A stretch of 64,000 nt of DNA from Pseudeuparius sepicola (taxonomy: Eukaryota; Arthropoda; Insecta; Coleoptera; Anthribidae), in contig OY987305.1 in NCBI GenBank assembly GCA_963920635.1, positions 26,374,876 through 26,438,875 of the forward strand. The letters run 5' to 3'. Under the pieces are notes generated by a model. The model saw only the letters and a program-made list of their open reading frames with translations, was not told the DNA's origin and did not search any database. Shown in pieces: positions 10,601 to 22,565 of this stretch. The translations under genes and the position numbers were made by a program. Numbering within the stretch: the first letter of the stretch is position 1; every line of letters starts with the position of its first letter.

Positions 10601-12580
10601 TAATGATAATGTGTATATCAAAGAATTCTCTTTTAAGGTGCAAAATTTTTATTTTAAATGTTTATTAAGAAACTGTGGAAATTAATTGACGAAAAATTCT
10701 TCTTCTTAGGAGGCTATATTTTGACATAGCTTTTAATTTTAAACAACTTTTCTTAATAACGTTTTGCTGAATTTTCTTAAATAAGGGTACTCTTGCACAA
10801 TTTTTATATTTTTCGACCTACCCTGTATGCTGTTTACTTGCAACCATTCTAAGTGCACCTAATATGATTATTGAACATGCATCAACTTTTGGCAATATCT
10901 TTATTTTGGTCGTGCAATTAATAAAAAAGAATACCATTATGTTGCACACTTAAATGACCACAGTGTATGCAGGGTACTGAAAGGAACAACTTTACTCTTA
11001 CCAAGTGTTGATTCTGGTCGCCGGCCAAAGTCCTTCGAGGAGTACCTACCTACTGCTTACTGCTTTCTTGCTGCTGTTGGAGTTGAGGTTTACGTTATGG
11101 TGCCCACCTTTGGTTTAGATGTTAGTTGGTCGAGCGGTATGTATAAGGTGGTCCATAAGTTAATTTATTTTTGGTGTGAGTCTAAGGATTAACGGAAACA
11201 ACGGGGGAATTTTAATACATATATTGAAAAAGTAAATGGTACGCCTATGGCGTATAAAATATTACAGTTACGAATACAGAAAAATAACTTGAGGATGCGC
11301 AAACGTGAACAAAATGAATTATTAAAATATTCCTAAGTAAATATAACAGAAAAGAATCGACAATAAAGGGTTAAGCGCAAAATAATTATCTATAAATTTT
11401 AGTAACTGGTTTCAAACCTAGGTGGCGAACAATACTAGCTTATAGCATAAACTGATAACAAAACCTGCGGAAATAGTACGTGAATGTAGCTCAAAATATT
11501 TCAAGAATAATATCCAAATTATTGGCACACAAGTTAGTCAGCCTGATCACACAAACGATAATAAAAATATGTAAATTCTTAAAAATGATTCGAAATTGGC
11601 ACAAAATCGCATTTAAAAATGCCCAAAATTTAGCGTAAAATTGCAACGCTATTTATTGTTGTCTCAAAAATGTATAGATTACCTACCATGTATACCAATG
11701 TATTCGTCGATAAAGGTGTGGTAGCCGCCAGCTTTTAAACAGTGAAGACGGGCGTGGGTGTAAAGATGACGGGGAAGGCGCCACTTAGTTTGTTACCACC
11801 CCTCACTCTATGTAAGTGAGAAACAAACCAAGAAAATTCTCGGTAGGTATTTTTGCCAAACTCGAAATTCAATTAAAATAATAATAAAAATAAAATAAAA
11901 CAAGATTTCGGACCATCTACTAAATTTACTAACTTACTAGGGTTCGGACAAACAGTAAACATTGGCTGTCGACAGACAAACAAAGTTGTAATTATTCTCT
12001 TCTGGTGCTCTACACCACTATCCAAAATAACACAACTGTCTAGGTCTTCCTAGATTCACCGACAAGTTATTCTTACAGAGATTTAAAAATAAATTGATGT
12101 TATTAATAATAATACACAATGAATGTGATACTACAAGTTGGTTTGTATCCCCGAACGTGTACACGTGCAGTTCACACAACGATCGCATAAGATTAATAAC
12201 ATACGCAGCAAGATCATAACCTATACGCAAAAGTTCAACACGACGAACGCTATTGTTCACAACAAATAAACGCAAAAACGTCACGACGTACGCAGAAAGG
12301 AGCTGTGATAGCATACGCTCTCCATTATTCACGTGATAAATGTTTTTGATATATAAAAAGAAAATGATCATGCAACACTTAGCTGTTGGTGACCCTTCAA
12401 TGCGGCGAGGTCCTCAGATGAAGGTCCTCTTAGCCATCCACAGAGCGATCAGGTGCCTCAAGGGACAATGTAGGTACACCCGAATCTTGTAGTCGAAACC
12501 AAAATTCAAAACTTGCAGTCCAATGAAAACAAATCAGCTCCAGCAAAAAAGAAACTAGGCTGGACCCGGAAAACCCTAAA
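10601..12580. other. Unassigned inner part of left arm
   Basis: No supported gene. At about 11140-11225 it resembles a segment at 4482-4560, and at about 10690-10830 it resembles DNA at 46420-46580 (shared AACAACTTTTCTTA and AATAAGGGTAC blocks), so it is repeat-derived. The frame at 12018-12371 (minus) is mirrored as 13357-13539 and has no family resemblance. Confidence 0.4.
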
Positions 12581-13012
12581 AGGATTATTTCGACTGGCTG
12601 CACGTGTAATTGTGGTTGTGATTGATGGTTATTGGTCCTCTATCCGCTTTTGTGGGATTAAATTGCTCTGCTGAACAATTGGACCCTGGAAACTACGTAA
12701 AAGAACCCCATTCCATCTTGGGAGTAATAATACCTGCTGGTAAGCTAATCTGTGCCTTTCATTTTAGTTCATATTTCTGATTGTGTTTTTTATTTTAGAA
12801 CCATTGTTCGGATTAAAAAAAAAATTGGTGTCGACTCACTGAATTTCCAACGGTAAATTCAAGGTTATTTTGGAAGAATTTGAACTGAAAAAAACCCTCG
12901 TTTGGAGGTAGGTTAGGTTTATTGTGTATGTTTATTTTTTTTTGGGAACTAAATTTAGTCCCAAAGTTCGTTATAGCAATTGATTAATAAAATACCAATC
13001 GCGTAATTTATT
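12581..13012. other. Palindrome spacer
   Basis: This is the only unique sequence between the arms: the mirror match stops at the block CGGAAAACC(C/T)TAAAA on both sides. It contains a possible two-exon mini-gene (12625-12842) and AT-rich DNA, and no match to other parts of the window. Confidence 0.7.
12625..12842 (+). CDS. Possible two-exon small gene at palindrome centre
   Basis: Exon 1 (12625-12739) starts with ATG and stays open to a consensus donor GGTAAGC. Exon 2 (12799-12842) follows a pyrimidine-rich acceptor TTTTTTATTTTAG, and splicing preserves the frame to a TGA, giving 52 residues. The peptide contains LNCSAEQLDPGNYVKEP and ends in a Lys-rich tail. I do not recognise it. Donor, branch-region spacing (59-nt intron) and frame agree, but a short gene like this can arise by chance. 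Confidence 0.2.
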
Positions 13013-15009
13013 TTTAAGGTTTTCCGGGTCCAGCCTAGTTTCTCTTTTGCTGGAGCTGATTTGTTTTCATTGGACTGCAAGTTTTGAATTTTGGTTTCGA
13101 CTACAAGATTCGGGTGTACCTACATTGCCCCTTGAGGCACCTGAGTGACGGAGTGCACTTTGTTACCACCTGATCGCTCTGTGGATGGCTAAGAGGACCT
13201 TCATCTGAGGACCTCGCCGCATTGAAGGGTCACCAACAGCTAAGTGTTGCATGATCATTTTCTTTTTATATATCAAAAACATTTATCACGTGAATAATGG
13301 AGAGCGTATGCTATCACAGCTCCTTTCTGCGTACGTCGTGACGTTTTTGCGTTTATTTGTTGTGCGTTGTTAGCGTTCGTCGTGTTGAACTTTTGCGTAT
13401 AGGTTATGATCTTGCTGCGTATGTTATTAATCTTATGCGATCGTTGTGTGAACTGCACGTGTACACGTTCGGGGATACAAACCAACTTGTAGTATCACAT
13501 TCATTGAGTATTATTATTAATAACATCAATTTATTTTAAAATCTCTGTAAGAATAACTTGTCGGTGAATCTAGGAAGACCTAGACAGTTGTGTTATTTTG
13601 GATAGTGGTGTAGAGCACCAGAAGAGAATAACTACAACTTTGTTTGTCTGTCGACAGCCAATGTTTACTGTTTGTCCGAACCCTAGTAAGTTAGTAAATT
13701 TAGTAGATGGTCCGAAATCTTGTTTTATTTTATTTTTATTATTATTTTAATTGAATTTCGAGTTTGGCAAAAATACCTACCGAGAATTTTCTTGGTTTGT
13801 TTCTCACTTACATAGAGTGAGGGGTGGTAACAAACTAAGTGGCGCCTTCCCCGTCATCTTTACACCCACGCCCGTCTTCACTGTTTAAAAGCTGGCGGCT
13901 ACCACACCTTTATCGACGAATACATTGGTATACATGGTAGGTAATCTATACATTTTTGAGACAACAATAAATAGCGTTGCAATTTTACGCTAAATTTTGG
14001 GCATTTTTAAATGCGATTTTGTGCCAATTTCGAATCATTTTTAAGAATTTACATATTTTTATTACCGTTTGTGTGATCAGGCTGACTAACTTGTGTGCCA
14101 ATAATTTGGATATTATTCTTGAAATATTTTGAGCTACATTCACGTACTATTTCCGCAGGTTTTGTTATCAGTTTATGCTATAAGCTAGTATTGTTCGCCA
14201 CCTAGGTTTGAAACCAGTTACTAAAATTTATAGATAATTATTTTGCGCTTAACCCTTTATTGTCGATTCTTTTCTGTTATATTTACTTAGGAATATTTTA
14301 ATAATTCATTTTGTTCACGTTTGCGCATCCTCAAGTCATTTTTCTGTATTCGTAACTGTAATATTTTATACGCCATAGGCGTACCATTTACTTTTTCAAT
14401 ATATGTATTAAAATTCCCCCGTTGTTTCCGTTAATCCTTAGACTCACACCAAAAATAAATTAACTTATGGACCACCTTATACATACCGCTCGACCAACTA
14501 ACATCTAAACCAAAGGTGGGCACCATAACGTAAACCTCAACTCCAACAGCAGCAAGAAAGCAGTAAGCAGTAGGTAGGTACTCCTCGAAGGACTTTGGCC
14601 GGCGACCAGAATCAACACTTGGTAAGAGTAAAGTTGTTCCTTTCAGTACCCTGTATACACTGTGGTCATTTAAGTGTGCAACATAATGGTATTCTTTTTT
14701 ATTAATTGCACAACCAAAATAACGATATTGCATGTTCAATAATCATATTAGGTGCACTTAGAATGGTTGCATGTAAACAGCATACAGGGTAGGTCGAAAA
14801 ATATAAAAATTGTGCAAGAGTACCCTTATTTAAGAAAATTCAGCAAAACGTTATTAAGAAAAGTTGTTTAAAATTAAAAGCTATGTCAAAATATAGCCTC
14901 CTAAGAAGAAGAATTTTTCGTCAATTAATTTCCACAGTTTCTTAATAAACATTTAAAATAAAAATTTTGCACCTTAAAAGAGAATTCTTTGATATACACA
15001 TTATCATTA

Positions 15010-15699
15010 CTAGTAAGTATGAGTTATATTTTTATTAATATCTCCATCTTTTATAAATTTTAGTAGGGCTGTTTTGGCATATAGCTCCCTTATATTTAAC
15101 ATTTCTGTGTCTCTGTAGAGTTGCTCAGTTGGATGCCCTGGATTAAGGTTAAAAACGCTCTTTATTATTTTTTTGTTTATAATTTCTAGAGGTCTTAAAC
15201 TGTTGTTAAATGCACTCCCCCAGGCAATTATTGCGAACAACAAGTGCGACTGTACTAAGGAATAGTATACCGTTTTTAAATTCTCTCTGTTCAGGATATG
15301 TTTCATTTGGTAAAAAAGGTATAGCAGTGATCTTAATTTCTTTGTAGTGATTTCAATGTGTGCGTTCTATTTTAAATTGCAATCGATGACTATTCCTAAG
15401 TATTTAATTTCTGTTGCAGCCTGTAATGTTTAAGTAGTGTTTCTGTTAGGTAAATATACCTGGAGGGTGCTATTTGGAGGCAGCTTATCTTTATAGTATG
15501 CAAACGGTAACTAGGTATTTAGTTTTTTTTAATTTATTGTAAGTAAGCTTTCGTCTAGCCAGTCTGTTATTAACCTTAAGTCTTTGCAGACTGCCCTTTC
15601 AACTTGGGTCCAGTCTTCCGCCTTCACAAAGAGAACTGTGTCATCTGCATAAGATATTATGGTTCCTGAACAATCTAGGGTTAGTAATTCATTTATATA
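15010..15699 (-). pseudogene. LINE reverse-transcriptase fragment, mirror copy
   Basis: Reverse-complement counterpart of 9911-10600. The 98-residue open part differs from the other copy by a single residue (Ile to Val near the middle), and the internal stops are shared. The decay therefore predates the inverted duplication. Confidence 0.75.
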
Positions 15700-16570
15700 A
15701 GATATAAATATTAATATTTAATAATATATTTAAAGGTGCCAGGGTACCCCATCATAATCTTAAATAATTTGGGATTATCAATTATTGTTTCCATGGCTGG
15801 CTAGATTTCGGAAAACCGACCCTATTGCATCCATGTTTTTTTACATATTTGACCCTGTATATTGTGAACAATAACAGATACAGAAAATATTTTCCTACAA
15901 AAGTTGTTGAGAATGATAAGGACTTTCAATATATAGAGGTATGTTTCTGGGAAAATAATATCGATGACGTCTGAGCGGCCATTTTCCCAAACGTCTAAAA
16001 AGCTAATTCTCGGTCATAATTGGACGTTAGTATGTCCCATTTAAGAACACCTCGAAATTTTTAGCATTTAGTATTTGTATCAATTGATTTTTTTTTCACA
16101 TAAAGATGACTATGGCAGGAGTTGACCGTTATACGGTAGAAGTGGCAGGGGGGCATTTTACTTCTTATTGAAATATTATTAAACAATAGAAAAAGTTTCA
16201 GCTTTTAGAATATTTAACATTTACCTTTTTTTAACATCATTGGCAGGCTCAATCGTTGTCCCGCCACCGTGATGGCAGGAATTCATTTTATTAATGAGTG
16301 TCACTAATATTATCAAACAAAAGATAAATTAAGCTTTAGGAAATGTGACAATAAAAAGTGTCGCCAGCTCCCGGTCTATTAGGTATCAGGACAAGCTGCA
16401 GGAGTCCCGATAGCTGGCAAATCCGGAAAAAAGCTTTCCGATTGTATTGCATTACGTTATTTTATCTGCAAATGACAATATTTTTTATAAATGGTACATT
16501 TTTGCAATTTATAAACTTTATTTCACAAAACAAAAAACTTTAGATATCGAATGTAAAAATATGTACGTTT

Positions 16571-17475
16571 TAGGGTTGCCACCTGTCCTTTTTTGAAAAG
16601 GACAGTCCTTTTTTCAAACAAATTGTCCTTGTGACTTTTTTAGCACTAAAATATCCTTTTTAATAACATTAGGGGTGACGGGATCGGTGTAGTTCGAGTT
16701 CGGAAAGCGGCATATGCTCTACTAGCTCCTGGTGACCTGACCCCTCGATTATCGTTTTTATCATCGTTGTCGACTTTAGCGGCTTACTGGTGCCCAAGTC
16801 CATTTTATTATATTGATATTATCAAAGATCTATCCAACCTAGATATTCAGAGAATTTGTTTGACAAGGGAAATGAAAATGTAACCCAATTTTCGCCCACT
16901 TTAGCGATTTGATGACTTTGAATTTTGACAAAATTTAAACTTTTTAATGTTTTGTTATAATTTAATTTGTATGAAAATTTCGCTGTTAAAACATTGTAAC
17001 GCTACTTCCAATATTTTTGCCTGGAATAATCACACGTTTTTTAAAGGCAATTGCATTTACAATGTTGTTACACGAAGTTTTGTTGAGACACGATAATACG
17101 TTTACAATTGGAAAGTGAATAATTATTATAGACTAAAAGAAGTCAATTTTTTCATTTTCACGTGTTTTACAATTAAAAAATGATAATATCATCGAGGTAT
17201 ACAAGACATTAATTTTGAAGGCCTCGGTGAATATTATTCATTACTCTTCGGAAGGTTCTGGGTGCATTTTTGAGACCAAATGGCATGCTTTTAAATTGAT
17301 AGTGACCTATGTCTGTAGAAAATGCCGTTTTGGGTATATCTTCTGCTGACATTACATCGAATTTTGACAAAATTTAAACTTTTTAATGTTTTGTTATAAT
17401 TTAATTTGTAAGAAAATTTCTAGAAGAATTTTTGGCAATGTCCTTTTTTCACTTTTCAAAAAGGTGGCAACCCTA
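16571..17475. mobile_element. hAT-type element (right arm copy)
   Basis: Mirror of 8134-9039 with the same TAGGGTTGCCACC termini. The outer duplication reads GTACGTTT on both sides, the reverse complement of AAACGTAC. The captured reverse-transcriptase piece is at 17173-17357 on the minus strand. Because both arms share this element with identical flanks, it was present before the arm duplicated. Confidence 0.85.
17173..17357 (-). pseudogene. Gypsy reverse-transcriptase fragment, mirror copy
   Basis: Reverse complement of the fragment at 8258-8438, with the same YLDD-type box and flanking stops. A few base differences separate the two copies. Confidence 0.75.
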
Positions 17476-17545
17476 GTACGTTTCCAATAATGTTGCGTTA
17501 TTGTCAAATAATGTAAAACGATGACAGGTACACATTTTTACATCT

Positions 17546-17650
17546 GTCATATAATAATAATAATGATAATAATTCTCACCCTCACAATACTTACAACGAG
17601 GGGTACCCCAGAAGCAACTGAATGCTTGTGCGGGGGAGGAGGGGCAGATT
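17546..17650 (-). mobile_element. Intact LINE tail in right arm
   Basis: An ATAAT run followed by TTCTCACCCTCACAATACTT and GGGGTACCCCAGAAGCAAC matches the other non-LTR tails in reverse. It provides the uninterrupted target site for the transposon at 6656-8019. Confidence 0.65.
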
Positions 17651-18041
17651 TTTTCATGCAATTACAACTATACGAAGTTACATATACACCACCAAAAGCC
17701 TCTTCTCCAAGCAGGCAGTAAATAAATTGATGTACAGGGTATTCCAAATAAATGGTTATCCCAATAGGGCAAAAAAACTGATAATGCAACTGTTTCTGTT
17801 TTTTTTGTATGTATCTAAGTTCTATTCTCATTTATTTTGACCTAACAGTCTACAATTTTTGCTGACTTTGACAATGCGGATATAGAAGATATCTTATGAG
17901 ACAACCAATTATTGGGAAACACTGTACATATACAGTGTGTCCCAAATTCGACCCTGATGATTGCTATTTTTGTTGCGAAACAATCTGCCAAAGTGGATTG
18001 ACACTGGCATGTCTTGTAACATTCCGCCACCTTCTATAGAC

Positions 18042-19059
18042 AGAAAATTAAAAAACTAAAGCAGGAAGTAAAAGGTGTTTCTGAAGCAGTTAATAAAAAA
18101 GTCATTGAACACGACAACAATGTTGAAGTGGCACTACTGATTAAAATAGACTCATTAGAAACTCAACATGATTATTGCGAGCACAATCAAGATAATAATA
18201 ATTTTTCCGACCAGGGGGTTCAGACAATGAAGATTTTTATGGGGATATAGGTGATCCTTCCTTTGATGTACCAAAAACCCCCAAAAATGATTTAATAGAC
18301 CCTCTGCGGGTATGGGCTGTAAATAATAATATAACACATGTAGCAATCACCAGTTTATTAAAAATATTAACCAATTCTGGATTAAATTATTTACCAAAAG
18401 ACAGTAGAACATTACTTTGTACTCCACAAGCTGTTGAAATTTAAAAGATGGGAGAATCTGGTGAAATTTGGTATAACGGCATAAATAAATGTTTGAAGAG
18501 TTATCTTTGTGTTGACTCGCCAATGAGAATCAAATTAAACTTTCATGTGGATGGTTTACCCATAAATAAAAGCTCTAAGCATCAGTTTTGGCCAATTCTA
18601 ATGAATTATAGTTGAATTTCCAAAAGTTTCCCCACAAGTAGTAGGTGTTTTCCATGGCACCAGCAAACCAACAACTGCCCATATATACCTCAACAAATTT
18701 GTTGCGGAGCTGAATGAATTGCTTAATAATGGAATAATTATTAATGAAAACAGAGTGAACATTAAGATAAATGCTTTTATTTGTGATACACCTGCCAGAA
18801 GTTTTGTAAAATGTGAGTACATATATGTAGGTTTAAGGTCGTTTAAAATGAATACATAGTTATTGTGTCGAAAAATCGGTGCTTCGTCTTTATCTAATTT
18901 ATTATTTCAGGTATTGTTCCACACAATTCATACAACAGCTGCAACAAATGCCAAGTTAGGGGAGAATATTATCGAAATGGACGACACATGAGCTTTCCTC
19001 AAATAAAACATAACTTTTGAATGAAAACGGATCCAGGCCATTATTTAAAAGATAAAAGT
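18042..19059 (+). pseudogene. Transposase-type gene, N-terminal half
   Basis: Exon 1 carries a Lys-rich coiled-coil-like start, an acidic linker, WAVNNNITHVAITSLLKIL, LPKDSRTLL, FHVDGLPINKSS..FWPIL and a VVGVFHGTSKP block, ending INAFICDTPARSF. A GT-AG intron (18813-18910) rejoins in frame to KCIVPHNSYNSCNKCQVRG, a Cys/His cluster. This order resembles a widespread family of insect transposase-domain proteins, which I recall as related to the tnp2/CACTA-like group. That assignment is from memory. Frameshifts near 18210 and 18610 and in-frame stops near 18440 and 19018 kill it. Coding is cut at 19060 by gypsy element 1 and continues at 34926. Confidence 0.7.
18813..18910 (+). other. Intron in transposase-type gene
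   Basis: 98 bases from donor GTGAGT to acceptor TTATTTCAG. Removing it joins a Lys codon to the split Cys codon of KCIVPHNS without changing frame, which supports the gene model. Confidence 0.7.
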
Positions 19060-19818
19060 TGTCACGATTCTATTGATTTACTGGTTCATTTTTTTTAATT
19101 GTGGCGGAGGCGCTGGTTTGCCTACTGGGGGGGGGGGGCAGAATTTCCTTGCTTTTATTCGTCTGCTTTGGGGAAAAATAACTGTAACAATTAAAGCCAC
19201 ATTTTATCTATTGTTACTATTGCTCAAAAGTATAGCATAACAGTTAAATAATACTATTTTTTTAATTAACAATACCTGAAGATGCTATAAATGTGGTACA
19301 AAATCAATTCCGAGCTAATTTATCTATTTCGTTATGGAGTTTTGCTTGGCCTCTGTTTCTTATGTAACTGGTGTATTGGGTGGACCCCTTTGTGCATTCA
19401 GCCGTCTCTAAGGAAAAATTTGATCACTGTTATTTATTGAAAATACTCCAATTATTGCAAAATAGTCACACGCATTGCTTTTTGATGTGTTTCTTGTGTA
19501 TGGGCGCGTGACTGCGGCATTGGCCGGATTTCTGTCTCATCTTCGGTTGTACTGGTCTTGATGAAAATAATCCATTACACGATTCTCGTGAATAATCGGA
19601 TGCTATAAAGCCACCCACCAACCAAAGCTTTTATTTTCTCCTCAATTCTTGCCGCGAGGTTTCACCTGCTCTCTACGTCACCTTATTGGGTCTGTTGGGC
19701 GGCAAACGTCAGTGGTTTGGGACATACCGTGGGCACCGGATGCTGGGCGATTGTTGACGCATCCAGGGCTGCACCGGAGGCTCCACTGAAGGCGGTGGAG
19801 CTGCCAAACGCCGTTACA
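19060..19818 (+). repeat. 5' LTR of gypsy element 1
   Basis: Begins TGTCACGATTCTATTG and ends at about CGCCGTTACA. It contains a run of eleven G near 19129 and a GGATGCTATAAAGCC TATA-like box near 19600. It differs from the 3' LTR by several substitutions and indels (for example the poly-G length), so this insertion is older than the errantivirus with identical LTRs. Confidence 0.8.
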
Positions 19819-19848
19819 ACTGGGCGGGGTTGGGAGATTCTCCAAGAT

Positions 19849-20253
19849 ATTGGTATAAAATTGGAGCCCAGTTCGGTTCAGTATTGTAGGGTTGCAAACG
19901 ATAGTACATTTGCGGTTATGGGGTCGGTAAGGATTCCTTTTCGTTTGGAGGATAAGGTTCGAGTGCTGAACGCTTTTGTGGCGCTTGAGGTGCCGCAGTA
20001 TTTGATCTTGGGTTGGAATTTTTGGTTGGCCATGGGAATGGTTCCCGCCATTTGAAGTGAGTGTTGGTACTTTTCTGATTCGGTAGTCATGCCAACGATC
20101 AGCTCTGTGGTTGCTCGGGACAGTTTGCTTCCAGGCCAGGCGGATCGATTGACTGTTTTGAATGGAAAATACTTTGGGCTTATGAATGGAAAACTTGATC
20201 GAATATCCAAGGTTGAACATAAGATTATAGTCAAAGATTCGGAACCAATTAAA
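19849..20253 (+). pseudogene. Gypsy 1 protease remnant and linker
   Basis: From about 19849 the frame reads KLEPSSVQYCRVAND and ends with YLILGWNFW, the C-terminal flap/hydrophobic segment of a retropepsin-like aspartic protease. The Asp-Thr/Ser-Gly active site upstream is missing because the frame joins directly to LTR/leader sequence. An in-frame TGA at 20053 and a TAG near 20254 interrupt the linker to reverse transcriptase. Confidence 0.6.
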
Positions 20254-20255
20254 TA

Positions 20256-21096
20256 GCGCGCATATAGAGTCTCTCCTGCCATTCAAACTTTAATTGATAA
20301 CGAAGTTAAAAATATGCTAGAAAACGATGTTATCGAACCATCAAAATCAGCATGGTGTTCGCCGGTAATAATGGTCCCTAAGAAGGACGGGACGTATAGA
20401 TTTTGTGTAGATTATCGTAAGCTCAACCAGGTCACGAAAAAGGATGCTTATCCTATACCTTTTATATCGGCCATCTTGGATAAACTAAGGAATGCTCGTT
20501 TTTTGAGTTCCCTGGATATCAAGTCTTCGTATTGGCAAGTCGCAGTGTCCGAAGAGTCGCGTGAATTTACAGCTTTCACTATCCCGGGGAGAGGGTTGTT
20601 TCAGTTTAAGAGAATGCCTTTTGGCTTGACAAATAGTCCAGCGACATGGCAACGATTGATAGATAGTGTGTTGGCACCCGAGTTAGAACCACATGTCTTT
20701 GTCTACTTACACGACATTATTGTTGTTACGGATGATTTTGATCACCATCTAAAAATCTTGGAAAATATCTTTTGCTGTTTGATCGACGCTGGTTTAACCT
20801 TGTCTGAGGAAAAATGTCATTTGTGCCGTCCGGAGCTGAAATATCTCGGATACGTCGTCGACAGGCGAGGTCTGCATGTGGACCCGGATAAGGTCAAGGC
20901 CATCCTGGATATGCCTTCGCCGACCAATGTTACGGAGGTACGTCGAACCATTGGGACAGCAGCGTGGTATCAACGATTTATCCCGGATTTTTCTACTATT
21001 ATTGCCCCGATGACCGCCCTTTTACAAAAGAAGAAACCTTGGAAGTGGACTGAAGAGTGTGAGTTGTCGTTCAGTAAAATCAAGCATATGGGATAG
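20256..21096 (+). pseudogene. Gypsy 1 reverse transcriptase
   Basis: Contains in order MLENDVIEPSKSAWCSP, VPKKDGTYRFCVDYRKLN, LSSLDIKSSYWQV, MPFGLTNSPATWQRL and a catalytic box reading YLHDI at 20704-20718. In active gypsy enzymes this box is Tyr-x-Asp-Asp; the His replaces the first catalytic Asp, so the enzyme is predicted inactive. Conserved LKYLGYVV and WYQRFIPDFS follow, then coding breaks off at 21096, where the start of RNase H (with its first catalytic Asp) is deleted. Confidence 0.85.
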
Positions 21097-21097
21097 G

Positions 21098-21330
21098 AGC
21101 CGTGTTGAGTCAGGAGTCGGAGTCTGGGGAACATGTGATTGCTGACATCAGCAGGTCGTTGAGTCGAACGGAACGAAACTATTCGGTCACCGAACGAGAG
21201 TGCCTCGCTGTGGTGTGGTCCATTGAGAAGCTTAGGTCATACTTGGAGGGATATCATTTTACGGTCGTGACGGATCGTCATAGTTTAGTTTGGCTACACA
21301 ATCTAACGCAGCCAAGTTAGCTCGTTGGGT
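21098..21330 (+). pseudogene. Gypsy 1 RNase H fragment
   Basis: The frame resumes with GAVLSQESESG, then SRSLSRTERNYSVTERECLAVVW and VVTDRHSLVWL, the C-terminal two-thirds of a gypsy-type RNase H. The Asp-bearing first strand is missing between 21096 and 21098, consistent with a small internal deletion. Confidence 0.75.
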
Positions 21331-22565
21331 ACTGCGACTTCAGTACACCGCAAGGGTCGTGACCATGTTGTTCCCGACATGCTGAGTCGCTCGGTTCCTG
21401 TGGTCGACACAATAAATATTGACGTTGTGGAGAATTCGCCGACATCAGACAAGTGGTACCTGAAGCAACTTCGACAAGTTGAAGGTAATCGGCTGAAGTA
21501 CCCGAGTTGGCGCGTGGATCAAGGAAAGCTGTGGAAACACGTCACCAATCCCTTCTCGAAACTTGTTGGTTCGTCGTCGGAGTGGAAGGAGGTCCTTCCG
21601 AGGGATCGGAGATCGGTGGCTCTTCGAGAGTGCCCGATAATCCCACTGCCGGACATCTTGGAATTTATAAGGCCTATCATCGTTTGCTTACTCGTTACTA
21701 CTGGCCGTAGATAAGGAGTGATGTCGCTCGTTATGTTAGAAATTTTAAGGTGTATTTGGCGCATAAGCCGGAACAAAGGGCTCCAGCCGGGCTGTTGTTG
21801 GGGCGACCGGATGTAACCAAACCTTGGGAGTTGGTCTCTGTCGACGTTGTGGGTCCCTTGCTGAGGTCTTCCAATGGTTATGTGCAGGATTATTTTAGTA
21901 AGTTCTGTCTGTTCCTTCCTATGCGTACTGCTACTGCCAAGACTATTTGCCGACTTCTTGAAGAACAGGTCTTTTTGTTGTTCGGTGCTCCTCGCGTCCT
22001 ACTTACCGACAATGGAAAAGTATTCGTTGGAAAAGAAATCCAATCACTGGTCAAGCGATATAACACCAAATTGCTCCATACTCCTAATTATCATCCTCAG
22101 GCAAACGCATGTGAACGACAACACCGTACCCTGAAGGTTATGCTGTCCTCCTACGTCCAACAAAATCATCGTGGCTGGGACGTACTGTTGCAGAAAGCTG
22201 CCTGTGCCATTCGCACTGCCAAAAGCGAGGCCACTGGCCATACACCATTTTTTGTTAATTTTGGTCGCGAAATAGTCCTAAATGGGGAAAAACACCAACA
22301 TGTCTCACCGGGTGAGGAAACTGAAGAGACAGCGTCCCCTGATGCTCGTTCAGTAGAACTCGAACAGGTTTTCAAGGAGGTCCGGGTTAGGCGTAAGTAC
22401 TTCACAGCAAAGTTGGCACCAAAATTTATCGGACCCCTTGTTGTTTGGAAGAAATTGAGCCCATGGACTTACCATCTAATGGACTTATCCGACAAGGACG
22501 CAGGAGTCTGGCATGTTAAAGACCTTAAGGCCTCTTTTCATGATGATGTTTCCGACCGCGAATAA
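21325..22565 (+). pseudogene. Gypsy 1 integrase
   Basis: A frameshift between about 21600 and 21750 divides it. The first part has a zinc-binding-like HLGIYKAYHRLLTRYYWP in an alternative frame. The second (21750-22565) has the core motifs VSVDVVGP (first Asp), LLTDNGKVFVGKE (second Asp) and ANACERQHRTLK (Glu), then a basic C-terminal domain. The order fits the polymerase-last-integrase layout of Ty3/gypsy elements. No env follows: 22566-22868 is non-coding up to a purine tract. Confidence 0.8.

Larger units (their letters stand above)
6410..12580. repeat. Left arm of giant palindrome
   Basis: Read in reverse complement, this arm matches 13013-17834 almost base for base, apart from a 1.36-kb insertion at 6656-8019 and small indels. 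Matching positions sum to about 25610 throughout (for example 8134 with 17475, 9039 with 16571), so the arms are collinear. The arm holds part of a LINE tail, a hAT element (8134-9039), a LINE reverse-transcriptase fragment (9911-10600) and unrecognised DNA (10601-12580). An unknown frame at about 10900-11190 is mirrored at 14431-14739. Confidence 0.85.
13013..17834. repeat. Right arm of giant palindrome
   Basis: Inverted copy of 6410-12580 without the TA-flanked insertion. Near its inner end it has about 30 extra bases (around 13143-13171, containing ACGGAGTGCACTTTG) absent from the left arm, and scattered single-base differences elsewhere. It carries the mirror copies of the LINE reverse-transcriptase fragment, hAT element and LINE tail. 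The remainder (13013-15009 and 15700-16570) holds no gene I recognise. Confidence 0.85.

Noticed and set aside
14431..14739. 102-codon minus frame in the right arm
   Set aside because: Its mirror in the left arm lacks a start and no family motif is visible; not enough to call a gene.
19678..20286. 202-codon minus-strand frame
   Set aside because: Shadow of the gypsy 1 LTR/protease region on the opposite strand; the plus strand carries the recognisable protein.
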